Assembly: GCF_002865645.1 (NCBI RefSeq)
Contig: NW_020194684.1
Span: 5,619,952 to 5,683,951 of the forward strand
Length of the DNA stretch: 64,000 nt
Source: Hyaloscypha bicolor E
Taxonomy: Eukaryota; Ascomycota; Leotiomycetes; Helotiales; Hyaloscyphaceae
Direction: 5' to 3'
Shown here piece by piece: positions 37,901 through 49,533 of the stretch. The position numbers and the translations under genes were made by a program. The notes beneath the pieces are model-generated. The model was not told the DNA's origin, made no database searches, and worked only from the letters and a program-made list of their open reading frames with translations. Positions within the stretch are counted from its first letter, which is position 1. The number at the start of each line of letters is the position of its first letter.

Positions 37901-39913
37901 ATCTATATTAGTATATAAGTAAACTATTTATATAAAGCTATATAAGATTATATTACTTATTCTAAATTAAATAATTATTAAGAATTATATTATAAAGCTC
38001 TATATCTATAGGGCAATCCTAATACTATACCTTACCTAGGGGCCTTATATATAGTCTAAATGGCTTACTAGTTACTATATTAGGCCTAGATTTATCTTTT
38101 CTAATCCTATAAATATTTTACAAGTCTATAAATCTATATATCTCATTTTAGATCTATTATATATAAAATACTAATAAAGTAATCTGGTCCTATAGGTATT
38201 AGTAATTATAATTCCTAGTATAGGCTAGTTCCTAAAAGTAGTTCTATATATACTAATCGGAATTAGTTATATAATCTAGTACTATAATACTAGACCTAAT
38301 AGCCTTAATAAAAAGCGGTATAATTATTAGTATCCGATACTTCTTTCTAATAATAGAAAGAATAAGAAGCAGATATAGGGAAACAGAATTACTTATATAC
38401 TACTAGTATAGCTAGCTCTTCTAAAGCTCCTGCTACTAGGATTTAACCTACTAATTCTCGGTACTTTTCCCAGAAATAAAGCAGTTCTCTATATATATAA
38501 CTAACAAATCGGCTATTTACAAGAATATAAAGTATACTTTAGTAATAAGAGAGAGTTCAGAGCCTTAATTAGCCCTAAAGAAATAAGAGTAGTAGCCTAT
38601 TTAAGTATAAATCTAAAGATACTACTATATAACTAAATAGGTAGTCTATATAACGGCTGGTATAAGGGTATAATCTGCTAAGGACAGGATATTAGAAACA
38701 GGTATAAAACGAAGCTAAGCCAGGATTACTTGGATAGAATAATATTAAAGGTCGAGGCATCCTCCCTACTTTATTTCATAGCTTAGTATTTTCTAATATA
38801 TGAGATTCTTTAAACTTTAAGCCTTTAACTATTGTATTAATCCCGCTATTATAGTCTAATTAGAAATTCCGATATATATCTAGATAATATTATATAAATA
38901 AGTATTAATATAAGTATATATCTCGATCCCAAATAGTAATAGCTTATTATATCTATTAATTAACTAAATCTAGTCTGGCCTAGGTATAATATATTCTCTC
39001 TTCTTAGACTATATCTATTATATTTATAGTATAATTACCTCGGGATCCAGGAGTTATAATATTACATATAAGCTCTTCCTATAAATAATAAAATATATTA
39101 GTAAATAAGGCCCTAACCTTCCAAGCTAGGGCAAAATAGTAAAGTATAGAAAGACTAACTGGGTTACTAGTAAACCTTATTAACGAAAGTATATATATAA
39201 ATACTACTGTTTATAACCTATAATCCGCCTATTATTTAGCTTATTCTATAGTATTATAAATAGTTACTTATCTGCCGCTTGCCTGTCTATTATAGTTATA
39301 TGGCAAATAAGACCAAGCTTCTTATATATACGGATAACTCTAGTAATTAAAGCTATATAACCGTAATCCTCAAGATCCTTAAATATTTCCTTATCTATAT
39401 CTCCCAGATAATATAGGATTATAATCTATATATAAAGGAAAGGTATATCTGCTATTTAAGTATATATTTAGATATTCCATTTTTGTAGTTACTATTAGAC
39501 TATATACGGATTAACTAAGATTCCATATAAATCTTTTAATCTATTTGTAATTTCTTTTTAATTAATGTTTATATGAGCCTATTTAGTAATAGCTTTATAA
39601 TATAGTAATAGATTTATTAAAAGTTATAGTATTATTTTAATAAAATCTACTAAGTTATTTTAATAGGAGTTAAGTTCAGGATACGCTTTACTATCGCAAT
39701 ATACTTTTTAGTAACGTAAGTACTAAAAAACTCGAGTAATATTATCCCTATATGATTTTATTAATTAATTACTAAAAAAAAGTAATTAGCCGGCTTCTTA
39801 GTTATTTTAATAGTTTAATTTTCTCATTTCTAACCTCGGGAATATTAAGAAAGTTATTAGACCCTATTAATAGCATTATCCTAGAAGGGCTTATAGCCTG
39901 TGGTCACCTGACT
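34982..39913. repeat. Possible nested unit with short inverted ends
   Basis: AGTCACGTGACCAC at 34982-34995 is repeated inverted, with one mismatch, at 39900-39913. Both copies are GC-richer islands in AT-rich surroundings, and ATAG lies immediately outside each. It may mark a 4.9-kb element nested in the larger one, but 14 bp and a 4-bp duplication in AT-rich DNA are weak evidence. Confidence 0.3.
35845..35868. repeat. TTA/ATT microsatellite
   Basis: About eight copies of ATT/TTA within the AT-rich interior of the TIR element. Confidence 0.8.
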
Positions 39914-40134
39914 ATAGTAATTTGCAATAAATACTCAATTTTATATTATACTACCCGGCCCAATTTTGGCACGATTTCATGCGGTAGTATGGGCTCTCAC
40001 TTCATTAATTAGACAAGCAAGCAGCCTTACTATTATTGCGTTATCCAAGCCGAAAGTCACGTGTGGGTGCTATACCCCTAATTAGGAATTCTGCCTTGGG
40101 GAGGAGGGGGGGGGGGGGTGTGCGGGGCGCCAGT

Positions 40135-40205
40135 GCGAAAATCAGAAAATCAGAAAATCACTTTTCGCTTCTCGGATTTGTCCGCTAGCTAGCTGTGGGC
40201 CTCAG
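40135..40205 (-). repeat. Right terminal inverted repeat (71 bp)
   Basis: Inverted partner of 31040-31110, ending GGCCTCAG next to TA. A G-run lies just inside at about 40104-40120, mirroring the C-run just inside the left TIR. Confidence 0.92.
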
Positions 40206-40207
40206 TA

Positions 40208-40436
40208 GAGGTGGACATAAAAAACGACACCAATTTTTATTGTACCCGGTCAAATTGGGACAATGATCTGGACATTAAGAAGAGAAGAGGTGAATTTTCT
40301 ATAGTTTCCGAGACTTTCGACGCACCATTGAACATAGGAGAGATTCGAAGAACTTTAGAAGGGGTATAGCAGTCGAATTGTCCCAATGGGCCCAGTACAT
40401 TTAGTTCCGCTTTTTATGTCCATCGCGAGTGACCTC
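40208..40436. mobile_element. Short inverted-repeat element (MITE-like, 229 bp)
   Basis: Starts GAGGT and ends with its complement, with TA outside both ends (40206-40207 and 40437-40438). Imperfect inverted arms of roughly 60 nt share GGACATAAAAA (40213-40223 and 40411-40421, inverted) and ATTGGGACAAT. The right arm has about 10 extra bases after GACCTC. There is no coding capacity. It abuts the right TIR of the 9-kb element, sharing the TA, and lies 195 bp upstream of the phosphomannomutase ATG. The arms are clear; the exact termini are less so. Confidence 0.55.
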
Positions 40437-40630
40437 TAAATGAAAATGAACGTTGTGGGCAGTTGCAGGGGTCAGGAGGGGTAGTTTTTGACAGGGGTCG
40501 AGCCACTAAGCAAGCTCCCTGCAGGGCTAATCCCCAAAACACCTGGCATCTCGTTTGCTTTCTCGATTTCCCCAGACCGCTACAACAAAACTCCCCAAAT
40601 CCTCTTCACAAGCCTTCGCACATTGACAAG

Positions 40631-41576
40631 ATGGCCCAAGCAGTCACAGTCTACCCGCCCTTGGGCGAGCGCCCAATTGCAAACACAATCTGTCTTTTTG
40701 ACGTGGATCTCACCTTGACCATCCCCCGCCGAGTAAGTAACTTCCATCCAAGCTCCTCTACTTCATTTTTAACGCTTTTTCAACCGCAGAAAGTCACACC
40801 CGAAATGCTAGCCATCCTCCACTCACTCCGACAAAAGATGGCAATAGGATACGTAGGCGGCTCCGACCTCGCCAAGCAACAAGAGCAACTCGGGTCCCCC
40901 GACGTGCCCGTAACAACGCTCTTCGACTTCTGCTTCCCAGAGAACGGGCTCACGGCCTTCAAGATGGGCGTCCCTTTGGCATCGCAATCCTTCATCGGCT
41001 GGCTCGGCGAGCCGAAGTACAAGGACCTGGTCAAGTTCATCCTGCACTACATTGCAGACTTAGACATCCCCGTGAAGAGGGGGACGTTCGTGGAGTTCAG
41101 GAATGGCATGATCAATGTTAGTCCCATTGGAAGGAATGCGAGTGTCGATGAGAGGAACGAGTATCAGCGGTATGATCTGGAGCACAAGATCCGCGAGACA
41201 TTTGTGGGGATCTTACAGGAGAAGTTTGCGGATCTGGGTTTGGAGTGAGTAATCGCTTTGCATACACGATCCATACGTATTATTGATTGGGAGGGATAAT
41301 TGCTAACCGGACACCCGGGATAGGTATTCAATTGGTGGCCAGATCTCGTTCGACGTGTTCCCGAAGGGCTGGGATAAGACGTACTGTCTGGGGCATTTGG
41401 AGAGGGAGGCTGAACAACCTGGTGGAGTCAAATATACAACTATCCACTTCTTTGGCGACAAGACGTTCCCTGGTGGCAACGATTACGAGATCTTCTCGGA
41501 TCCGAGGACGATTGGACATACGGTTCTCAATCCAGATGATACATATGCGCAGATCAAGAAGATGTTTGACCTTTGA
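40631..41576 (+). CDS. SEC53: Phosphomannomutase
   Basis: Model join(40631..40732, 40790..41244, 41324..41576), 269 aa, introns 57 and 79 nt. HAD-superfamily motif I is FDVDLTLT (D24, D26); most phosphomannomutases have Gly between the second Asp and Thr, here Leu. Family blocks follow: [62 protein letters not shown], and [16 protein letters not shown]. It converts mannose-6-phosphate to mannose-1-phosphate in the cytosol, feeding GDP-mannose for glycosylation and cell-wall mannan. Length is normal. Intron 1 is a multiple of three and stop-free. The promoter must lie within or beside the MITE-like element and the right edge of the 9-kb transposon. Confidence 0.95.
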
Positions 41577-41945
41577 TGGCCGCCTGGCCGGTAATAGAAA
41601 CATGGCAGAAAAAAATAAGAACCTCGGCCGCATTGATTGTTCCCCGTGGAATCGGAGATTGGGAGGTCCTAGATCCGGCTCTATTGAGCGAAAAGGCACA
41701 GCAAATATCGGGTCTTAATGCGGAGATTTAACACCGAATACCGTAGAATAATTGAAGGACTATTCATTGGCCATGAACACAGCACAATTTGCAAAAAGTC
41801 TGCTAGCAATTATATATAGTTCTCTTCGCTTTATTGGGGATCGTACGAAATCAGAAGTAATTTAATTTAACGCTTTCCGGCAACTCCTATTCAAGATGCT
41901 CAATTCTTTCGCAATTGCAAAGAAAATAAAATCGTTAAAATATCC
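41577..41945. other. Convergent intergenic region
   Basis: 369 bp between the convergent 3' ends of the phosphomannomutase and PhoD-like genes. Shared 3' UTR space; nothing else seen. Confidence 0.5.
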
Positions 41946-44900
41946 CTATCGTCCGAATTCCAGAGTTGGAATAATCACAGGCCCATATTTCGTCGGAGGA
42001 GTAAAGCCAGAGTCTCCCTGAACTACAAAATCCACCGCCAAGCTCAGTTTTGCCAAGCCTTGGTGCCCGCTGTGCATGCTTGCTGCGTATTGTGTTCCTG
42101 CGATGGCTTCGGGATCGTATGCCACGAACGCGACGTAGTTTCTTCTGCCCATTAGCTTCTTCATCTCGCGAGGTCCACCATTCGTATCTGTTTGAAAGAT
42201 TTCCATCATGTCCTCTTTGGTATCCGTGACAGCGTTGGTAGACTTTTGGCCGTTTGCTGGAACGTAAAGTGGCTTGTTGTTGTGCAGCATCTTGAGAACA
42301 TAGGATGGTGGAGGAGCAGCTACAACAGCCGATGAAATGACTTGATACATCGTCTTATGGTCACCCGGATGACTTGGGTCATGAACAAGGCCAGCACCGC
42401 AGCAATTAACATCTACCAGGCTGTCAGAAAATTCGTCTTCATCTTTATTGGGGAAATTCCTTACCTCCTGATAAGAATGTCATACGGATACCCTTCTGGT
42501 GTGCAATCCCTTGTAAAGTCCTAATCAAGTATGTTCTTTCGAGATCCTTTGATTCGTGCGTCCACATGTCCCGGAGTTCATCGGCAATATCGATATCTCC
42601 AAATGTGTTCAGCACACCACCCATCAAGCCAGATTTGCCAACGGCTTTTTTGACCTGGGAAAAGCCAGATGCCACTGCATCCTTGCCTCCCACAACACCG
42701 GCCATGGAGCTTGTAACTTTACCGATCAAGTTGTACGTTCCGGTAACTCCTTTCTTGGCGGTTGCCATAGTTTGAGCAAGACTTTCGACAGTCTCAAGAC
42801 GAGGATAGACAACAGGCACTGAAATCATCCATATGCAATGCTGCACACTTGGCGGAAGCGTTGCAACTTTCGGGAAGATTCCTTGGTATGTTGGACCAGC
42901 CATGACTTGCCTCTGAGTGCGTTCTGAACGGCAATCTGGGCCCACAACAACTACCGCAGGACCGAGATATTTGACAAAATGCCATCCAGAGCCTGTAATT
43001 GTGAAAAGATCTGTATCCGTGCTGACGTTTCGGAGGATTTCAAGAGTCGTATGATGCTGGAACAAGAGGTACATCTCAATACCGATCCGACCAATGTTCT
43101 TGAACATATTTGAGGACTGCATATACTCCGGATAGGATCCGAACCCATCAAATCTACAATCCATTAGCAATAATAGAAAATGTTAAACGTAGGTCGCTTA
43201 CATGTCATGATCATCGATCTGTAAAATGTGTGGGATCTGAGCGAAAGCCTCTCTCAAATATGGCTGATCGAAATGGCTGGTATAATAATGGAAATAAGCA
43301 TGTGAAACGTCCTCCTCGTGCCTGGCAGTCCAAGCTGCACTCTTGCGGTTGTCTTTACCACTCATTGCCAACCACTGTTTGAGAAGTGGGATTTCTTTCC
43401 ACAATCGGTCTCCATATATTTGGTCTCCCAGCCCAAGCTGAACGTGAAAGCCACCGCATTCTACATTCTTTTGCAAGATATCTTTCCACATGAATCCAAT
43501 GCCCCCGAGCTTACTACGCTCAGTCAAGTTTGTGTTTAGAGCAAAGTCGTTTCCTGAATGTGCGATGAATCTCCAGTTCGTCTCGTAGCGGCCAGCAACA
43601 AGGAACTCGTATCGAGTGCAACCCAAGTGAGAAGTGATCGCATACGTCCATTTATCACTAGGACCTTCACCCATTTGCAAATCAACGTCGTACCGGTAAA
43701 AGGTCCATCGCTGATGCGTAAATATTAGGTTAGGCTTCAATTGGCGAGGGTTCGGGGATAGATCCACACTCTGATGAATGTGTATCGTTGGGGGTTGTGG
43801 AGCCTCTGTTACAAGCATGATAGTGCCGAGCCACATTCCTCTCTCCATGTCCATATTGACATATCGTAGATAAGGTCCAAAGTAGACACCGTTGGTCGGA
43901 ACAACTTTGTACATATCTACGCCAGCACTTGGTGGAGGCCCTGAAAACCCTGCCGTTGAAGGTGTCTGTGAAGCCATGCTCATGATGCTTTCAGCGTAAC
44001 CGGGAGTAAGAGGGGCAAACCCAGGTGAACCGAGAGGAGTCTTGCCAAAGGTGCTAAATGACGGAGATGCCAGAGGATTTCCATAAGTTGAGACCGCAGG
44101 AGAATGTGGAGCAATATCATGGTTGAGAGGAGTTGGCCCTTTGGGAAATTCCCATTGTGTAGCCTGTGTTGGGAGATGGATATAATAGTACTGGCCTGAA
44201 TTCTGATCTAGATGAGCAATCCAACCCTCTGGGAGTGGCGGTGGGGAACTCGGGCCGCCGGGCTGGAAAGGAGATGCATTCGCAAATTGCTGAGGTTGAG
44301 GTGTTTGCGCCGGTTGAGTTTGCTGGGCGGCTGCTGAAGGTTCAGGTGGATCGTTTGCAAATGCAGGATGCCCAGGATGCTGCAGAGCAGGTGATGTGAG
44401 TGGAGAGGCTATGTTCGGCCTGGGAACGGTGGTAATGTCTGCAGGACGGCCTTGTCGTTTCTCATTGGGATAAGTTGTAGCGCCAGCTCCGTTCGCGCCG
44501 GGAGTCACACTAGAATAAGCTGGTGGAGGAGAGGGCGAAAGCTGCATGCGCTGGAAGTCTTGTTCAAGGGCATTGGGTTGTGTCCCTGCCGCGCTCTGTC
44601 TAGGAGGGGATCCTGAAGTAACTTGATTAAGTCCTTGGTAGACAGTTGGGGGCCCGTGTGGCTGATTGTCGGGAGATTCAGTAGGGGTCCATGGCCGGGG
44701 AATGTTCTGTTGACCAGCCGCGAGACCAGGAGATTGTGGCAGTTGAGGAACAGGAGGAGGTCCGTATTGGTTTGCCCGTTGTGCCGCGGCAGCGTTTTGC
44801 GCCTGAAGGCTACTTAGAGTCGCAGTTCCAGAAATTCCTGCAGCCGCATATCGAGCCTCAATCCCACCACCAGGTTGTTCCCCAGGGCCTACTATCGGAG

Positions 44901-45645
44901 TTTCTGGAGGTGGGGGAGAACCTCTCGTTGCTCTCGTGGTAGAGGTGGAGGCGGTCGATGCGAATCTGTTCATCGCGCTCGGCTTGGGTGCGATTAAATT
45001 TGAATTATCCATCCCATTTGGCTCGGATGGAATAGGAGGTGGATAGTACTGTTGACGGAACTCAGGATAGGAGGGTGTTGTCTGCGATGGGCGTCTTGCG
45101 CCAGACGCTTTTTGATCTCTTTTGGGGGATTTAACAGACGCCTCCTTGTCAGGAAGATCTGGGCCTGGAGATTCTGGTAGAGGTTTAGGGGCAGTTCCCC
45201 GTCGTTCTGCCAGCCCAGGACCCCTCTTGTCGATAGGACTTGTAGTCAATCGAGGTGTGGTATCATTTGTGCCCTTGCGACTCGGTGCGGGCCTGCCTTG
45301 CTCTTTACTCGCTCCTCCAGAGCCAGATCTATCTGGAGCTGGCCTGGGATCGTCAGGGTATGGGGCGCGTCGAGGTTCGGAGGGGCGGGGATACTCGTAT
45401 GTATCCTCGTCGTCGGGATAGGGGAGAGGACTCGCAGAGCTCGAAGCACCAGGAGGCAGCGGAAACGTAAGTTTGCTGCTGGATGGGGGCTGATATTTCG
45501 TTCGACCAGATGCTGCTGAGTCTGCTCGAGGTTTCGGGCTCAGCGGCTTGTTGATTCTCAGAGGCTCGACGGTAGGGCTGTCCTCCCCATTTGAGGGTCG
45601 TTGAAGGAACAGCTCCTCGTCTGGCTTCCCTTGACGGGAGGCCAT
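41946..45645 (-). CDS. WW-domain protein with PhoD-like phosphatase domain
   Basis: Model complement(join(41946..42412, 42465..43153, 43202..45645)), 1199 aa, introns 52 and 48 nt. The start MASRQGKPDEELF at 45645 is preferred to a frame extension upstream. Residues 1-460 are disordered and rich in Pro, Ser and Gln. A WW domain follows (LPEGWIAHLDQNSGQYYYI), with the two signature tryptophans at 475 and 498; it should bind proline-rich ligands. The C-terminal half is a PhoD-like metallophosphatase domain of the fungal type: GVYFGPYLRYVNMD, GLGDQIYGDRLW, and IDDHDIFDGFGSYPE restored by splicing, then FLSGDVNCCGAGLVHDP. These Asp/His clusters are the probable metal ligands. No signal peptide, so probably intracellular. 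Substrate unknown. Confidence 0.9.
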
Positions 45646-46733
45646 CTTCAGGTACGGGGTGCTGGTATCCAATGAAGGATTCGCGAGGTGACGCACAAGG
45701 TGTTATTTTTGGATGTCGGTGTCGACGGGTAAGCAGCTATCTGGTGAGGCACAGAAATCGATGCCGGTAAGGCGGGGTGTATCAAAATCAAGGTCCGATT
45801 TCTGCGGCCGCGAGGGAGGCCCGCGATGATGAGTAGCAGTGAGTCTAAATGCGCAAGATGAGAGGTTCGCAAAGGGTATGGGATACAGGAAACGAAACAC
45901 TGGGGGATCTTCCAAGAAGCTGGATATTTCACGATAGATTGGGGTCCAGACGCCCACGGTACGTCGTCAGGTCGCTGGGCAGCAGCGGGCACGGCGATTG
46001 GCGGGGCTGAAGCGCTGCCAGCTTGGCCAGTCATTTCACAAGCCTGCTACGTCGGCGCTTACAGAACAGCGCCGCAGACATCGCGAGGAGCAAAAGAGCA
46101 GTAGCATCAGTAGCATCCAGCCGCAAGCGCCGAGTGGGAGTTGTGATTGACTTTTTCTTGCCGCCCATGAAGCAGAGACCCCAATCTATGGCACATGGGA
46201 CCGTGTCTTACTTCGCCGACAGCTCAAGATCGAGGTCGAGGTGCTTGATGGCACGGCCCGGCTGGAGAAATGATAGAGACACCAGCGCGGCCCCACCAAC
46301 CACCGTCGCGTTCTGGATGTCGGACTTATCGATTAACAGGGCATGTTTACCGAGAGAGTGCAGTCCGTCAGACTTGGACTCGCAGTCGTCGTGTCACTAA
46401 ACACCAGGAGGAAATGCAGTTGAACTTTGATAGGCGCTTGTGCAGCACATATGGAATACGGCAGCATTGAACACGCATTCGGTGCATATGCGGTACGATA
46501 GTTGTAGAAGAGAGAGTTGGAAGGAAGAAGATGCAATTTATCTCTCGAGTTCCGGAGCTGTCGTCGTGCTAAAATACCCCTGGCCTAGCCTGGGCCCGGC
46601 CTCGCTTAAAACCCACTTAACGCGTCGCGCGAAGAACGTGGAAAGCGCGTTCACCTCCCTCGTCGCTCACCACCCTCCACCGTCCAACTCAACATCCCCA
46701 ACGTCGTTGACAGGACAGCAAAGGGACTTCGAC
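45646..46733. other. Divergent promoter region, PhoD-like gene and CDC6
   Basis: 1088 bp between divergent start codons. Frames of 120-130 aa on both strands lack protein character. The CDC6 side carries a cell-cycle box annotated separately. Confidence 0.5.
46620..46625. promoter_or_regulatory. MluI cell-cycle box (MBF/E2F-like) upstream of CDC6
   Basis: ACGCGT 109 bp upstream of the CDC6 ATG, followed at once by CGCGCGAA and, 15 bp on, by GGAAAGCGCG. ACGCGT is the core site of the Mbp1-Swi6 G1/S activator of replication genes in fungi. Its presence before CDC6 fits known G1/S control of this gene. Confidence 0.6.
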
Positions 46734-48731
46734 ATGGCACCTTCTATTCTTGGGAAACGAACAAGAAGTGGCACTGACTTTGGTGAGATCATACTCTCAG
46801 GAACTGCAGAGACAAGCTGATTTCCCCTGACTAGACTCGAAGCCAAATTTTTCACGCGTTAAACGCCCAGCTCGCGCAGAGATTTTCAATGACGAAAACT
46901 CGAATCCTTTCGTCAGTCGCGCCGTGCACGATAGCAAGCAAGATGACAACCTTATGGACATTGATGAGCCATCAGAGGGGGTCAACTTGAGATCGGCGCC
47001 GGCTAAACATGGTCCTGCTGGAGCTCGAGTTCCAATCTCTCCTTCGAAGTTCAAGGCGCGCAACAGTAGGCAATGAGACCCAATGCGTGTGAGTTGAGCT
47101 GACACCAATCAGGCGAGAACGGCATCCAGAACCCAACGCCTCAAACTCCCCGCCATCGGGATGCGTTCTCAAAACCAACCCCAATCACCCCCAGACATCG
47201 GGTCACAATTATTGGCAAACCATTGACTCCCCGGACTCCTCGCACACCTGTAACTCCTGGAGGGTCAATCACAACGGTTTACAGCCAAGCTCGGCAAATT
47301 TTTACGCGCTCGACAGAGCCAGGTCGACTCGTTGGTAGAGAAGCGGAACGAGAGGAGTTGACACAATTTGTCCAGGACTGCATAGCAAAGACATCCGGAG
47401 GCTGCACTTATGTTAGCGGGCCGCCAGGGACTGGGAAAAGTGCGATGGTACACGAGGTTACTGAGGGTTTCGAAACTTCCTCAACTACCAAGAAGGCATA
47501 CATTAATTGCATGAGCATGAAGACCTCTAAGGATCTTTATGGCAATTTGTTGGAGAATCTCTGTGAGGATGTTGAAGTTCTGGAAGGAGATGAAGTGGAG
47601 ACGCTTCAAGGGATGTTCGTTCCCAAGAAGAAGTCGAAAACGGTTTACATTGTCACATTGGATGAGATCGATCATGTTCTCAGCCTGGATCTGGAGATAC
47701 TGTATAAGCTCTTCGAATGGTCCCTCCAGAAAGCCTCGCGTCTCATCCTAGTCGGCATTGCGAACGCCTTGGATCTGACGGACCGATTCCTTCCACGACT
47801 CAAGGCTCGGAACTTGAAGCCTCAGCTGCTACCATTTCTACCTTACACTGCAGCCCAAATCAAGACAGTCATTGCCTCTAGGCTGAAGTCTCTCATCCCC
47901 GTGGACAGCCCCACTCCGGATTTCGTCCCCTTTCTCCATCCGGCAGCCATTGAGCTCTGCTCACGAAAGGTAGCGGGCCAAACTGGAGACCTGCGAAAGG
48001 CTTTCGATATTTGCAGACGAGCGATTGACCTAATTGAATCGGACACCAAACAAAAGCATGAACAGGCATTAAAGGATTTGATTCTTCAAGACAGTCCATC
48101 CAAAAGACCTCTCGAGGAGAATGTCAACCTTTCGTCGCCGGCTGGTTCATCACCAAGAAAGGTGGTCCCAACCAAGTCACTTGCTCAATCCCTCGCAAGT
48201 CTCACAGTCGAGACGGCTCCTCGGGCACTGATCTCGCATGTCAACAAAATTACATCTGCAACCTTCGGTAACGGAGCAAACCAAAGACTCAAGACCCTAA
48301 ACCTCCAGCAGAAGGCAGCTCTGTGTGCACTGGTGGCTCTCGAGAAGCGAAAGAGAGAGGCAGCTGCAAACGTTATGGCCACGCCATCGAAGTCGAAAAA
48401 TGCTGCTCCAACCATCAAGGCGCTGTATGATGTCTATTGCATGCTGTGCACACGCGATTCAGTACTCCATCCTCTGACCAGCACCGAATTCCGAGACGTG
48501 GTTGGAAGTCTGGAGACGTTATCCCTCATCAGCGCAGTCGATGGGAGAAACGGTTCTTTCGTACCGTTGGGCACATCCATTAAGGGACGCAAGAAATTTG
48601 GCTCTGGTATCGGTATTGGCGATGAGAAGAGAGTTGGGAGCTGTGTTGGTGAGAAGGAGGTTGCGCAAGCTGTCGAAGGACTCGGGGGAGGAATTCTGAA
48701 GAGTATTTTGAGTGGAGAGGGTCTTGATTAA
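46734..48731 (+). CDS. CDC6: Cdc6/Cdc18 replication-licensing AAA+ ATPase
   Basis: Model join(46734..46782, 46835..47065, 47113..48731), 632 aa; the first exon has only 49 nt. The N-terminal 150 residues are disordered and contain a dense cluster of Ser/Thr-Pro sites (NPTPQTPRHR, TPITPRHR, TPRTPRTPVTP), the typical CDK-phosphorylation region that controls Cdc6 stability. The AAA+ core follows: GREAEREEL, Walker A GPPGTGKS (196-203, K202), Walker B TLDEID (D277/E278), sensor-1 LVGIANALDLTDRFLPRL, and the sensor-2 region KVAGQTGDLRKAFDICRRA. A winged-helix domain ends the protein. Role: loads MCM2-7 with ORC and Cdt1 at origins in G1. ORC1 is excluded by the absence of a BAH domain. Confidence 0.93.
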
Positions 48732-49120
48732 GCATTTGTTTTTTCTTCCGCATAGCGACGGTTGGGTCATTGAATAGAGGAAGCATGCCTCCTTGTTTAG
48801 CATAAGGAGTTAGGATACACATGAGAGGAGTCCATGAGAATTATACAATTACATCAGTCATTAAATCATACAGTGATCGCTAGTTGATGTATGGTCACAA
48901 CATTGAGAGATTGAACTGCGCCGGATGAGGGTTCGCACCCTTCCAACACCGAGCATTGCTTGTGGTTGGAACCCCTAGGATATCTCTCCTCGCAGACCGC
49001 CCATACGGTATTGCTTTCCATGTGTTTGTGATGTGTTTAGGATGAAGTTTTGATGTCATGCACCACAAAACCCATTTCCCCAGGGTCCACCCTCTTCCCA
49101 TCTCATCCGACGAAAATTCA
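48732..49120. other. Intergenic region downstream of CDC6
   Basis: About 390 bp with the CDC6 3' UTR. A GGGTTCGCACCC hairpin near 48917-48930 resembles a tRNA T-arm, but no tRNA fold can be built around it. Confidence 0.4.
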
Positions 49121-49152
49121 CTTCCTTGCAGTGTGTCAAAGGATTATTCAAG

Positions 49153-49194
49153 TTATTCAAGTTATTCATGAATATTCATGAATAACTTGAATAA
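49153..49194. repeat. Perfect 42-bp palindrome in the MITE
   Basis: TTATTCAAGTTATTCATGAA and its exact complement meet at 49173/49174. A near-copy with one mismatched pair lies at 49534-49575. Probably subterminal transposase-binding or hairpin sequence. Confidence 0.85.
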
Positions 49195-49533
49195 AATATA
49201 AGTAATGAGCAGCTTAAAAAACTTGAGTAAAATAGAATAATTATTCATGAATAACATGAATAACCATGAATAGTCACGTGTAAGTCACGGGATTATTATA
49301 AATTGACACATATTTTAATTTTAAAAAATAAATAAGGTGCTTATTAAGCAAGCTTATATAAGGGCACTTATATACTGATTTTCTATAATAATAAACTTGA
49401 AGTATTACTAAGGTTCAATTTACTTACTAAGTGCTACTACCACCTAATTAGGTAGTGAGGTGGCACTAGGTGCGGCCCCCCCGGGAGCCTTACCTAATTA
49501 GGCTAGCCATATCACGTGTAATAATCACGTGTG

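Larger units (their letters stand above)
31040..40205. mobile_element. RIP-degraded TIR transposable-element unit, 9166 bp
   Basis: The block is bounded by 71-bp terminal inverted repeats (31040-31110 and 40135-40205) that begin CTGAGGCC and match at 66 of 71 positions. A TA dinucleotide lies immediately outside each end (31038-31039 and 40206-40207), as expected for a Tc1/mariner-type TA target duplication. The interior from about 31.14 to 39.96 kb is extremely AT-rich, has no intact long reading frame, and shows the RIP signature: 36421-36600, for example, contains no CpA and no TpG. Only the TIRs, the subterminal bases and a few patches (for example 34982-35006) escaped. 9.2 kb is far longer than an ordinary Tc1/mariner element, so nested insertions are likely. 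The host genes on either side look undisturbed. The superfamily is an inference from TA flanks. Confidence 0.82.

Noticed and set aside
39948..39991. ATACTACC ... GGTAGTAT inverted repeat as a transposon end
   Set aside because: Only 8 bp and inside the larger element's subterminal region; chance or a minor hairpin.
31111..40134. Centromere or ordinary AT-rich isochore
   Set aside because: The block ends abruptly at matched 71-bp inverted repeats with TA flanks and lies in a normal gene-rich arm, so a transposable element explains it better.
48905..48940. T-arm-like GGGTTCGCACCC, a possible tRNA
   Set aside because: No acceptor, D-arm or anticodon arm can be built on either strand, and the loop departs from TTCRA.
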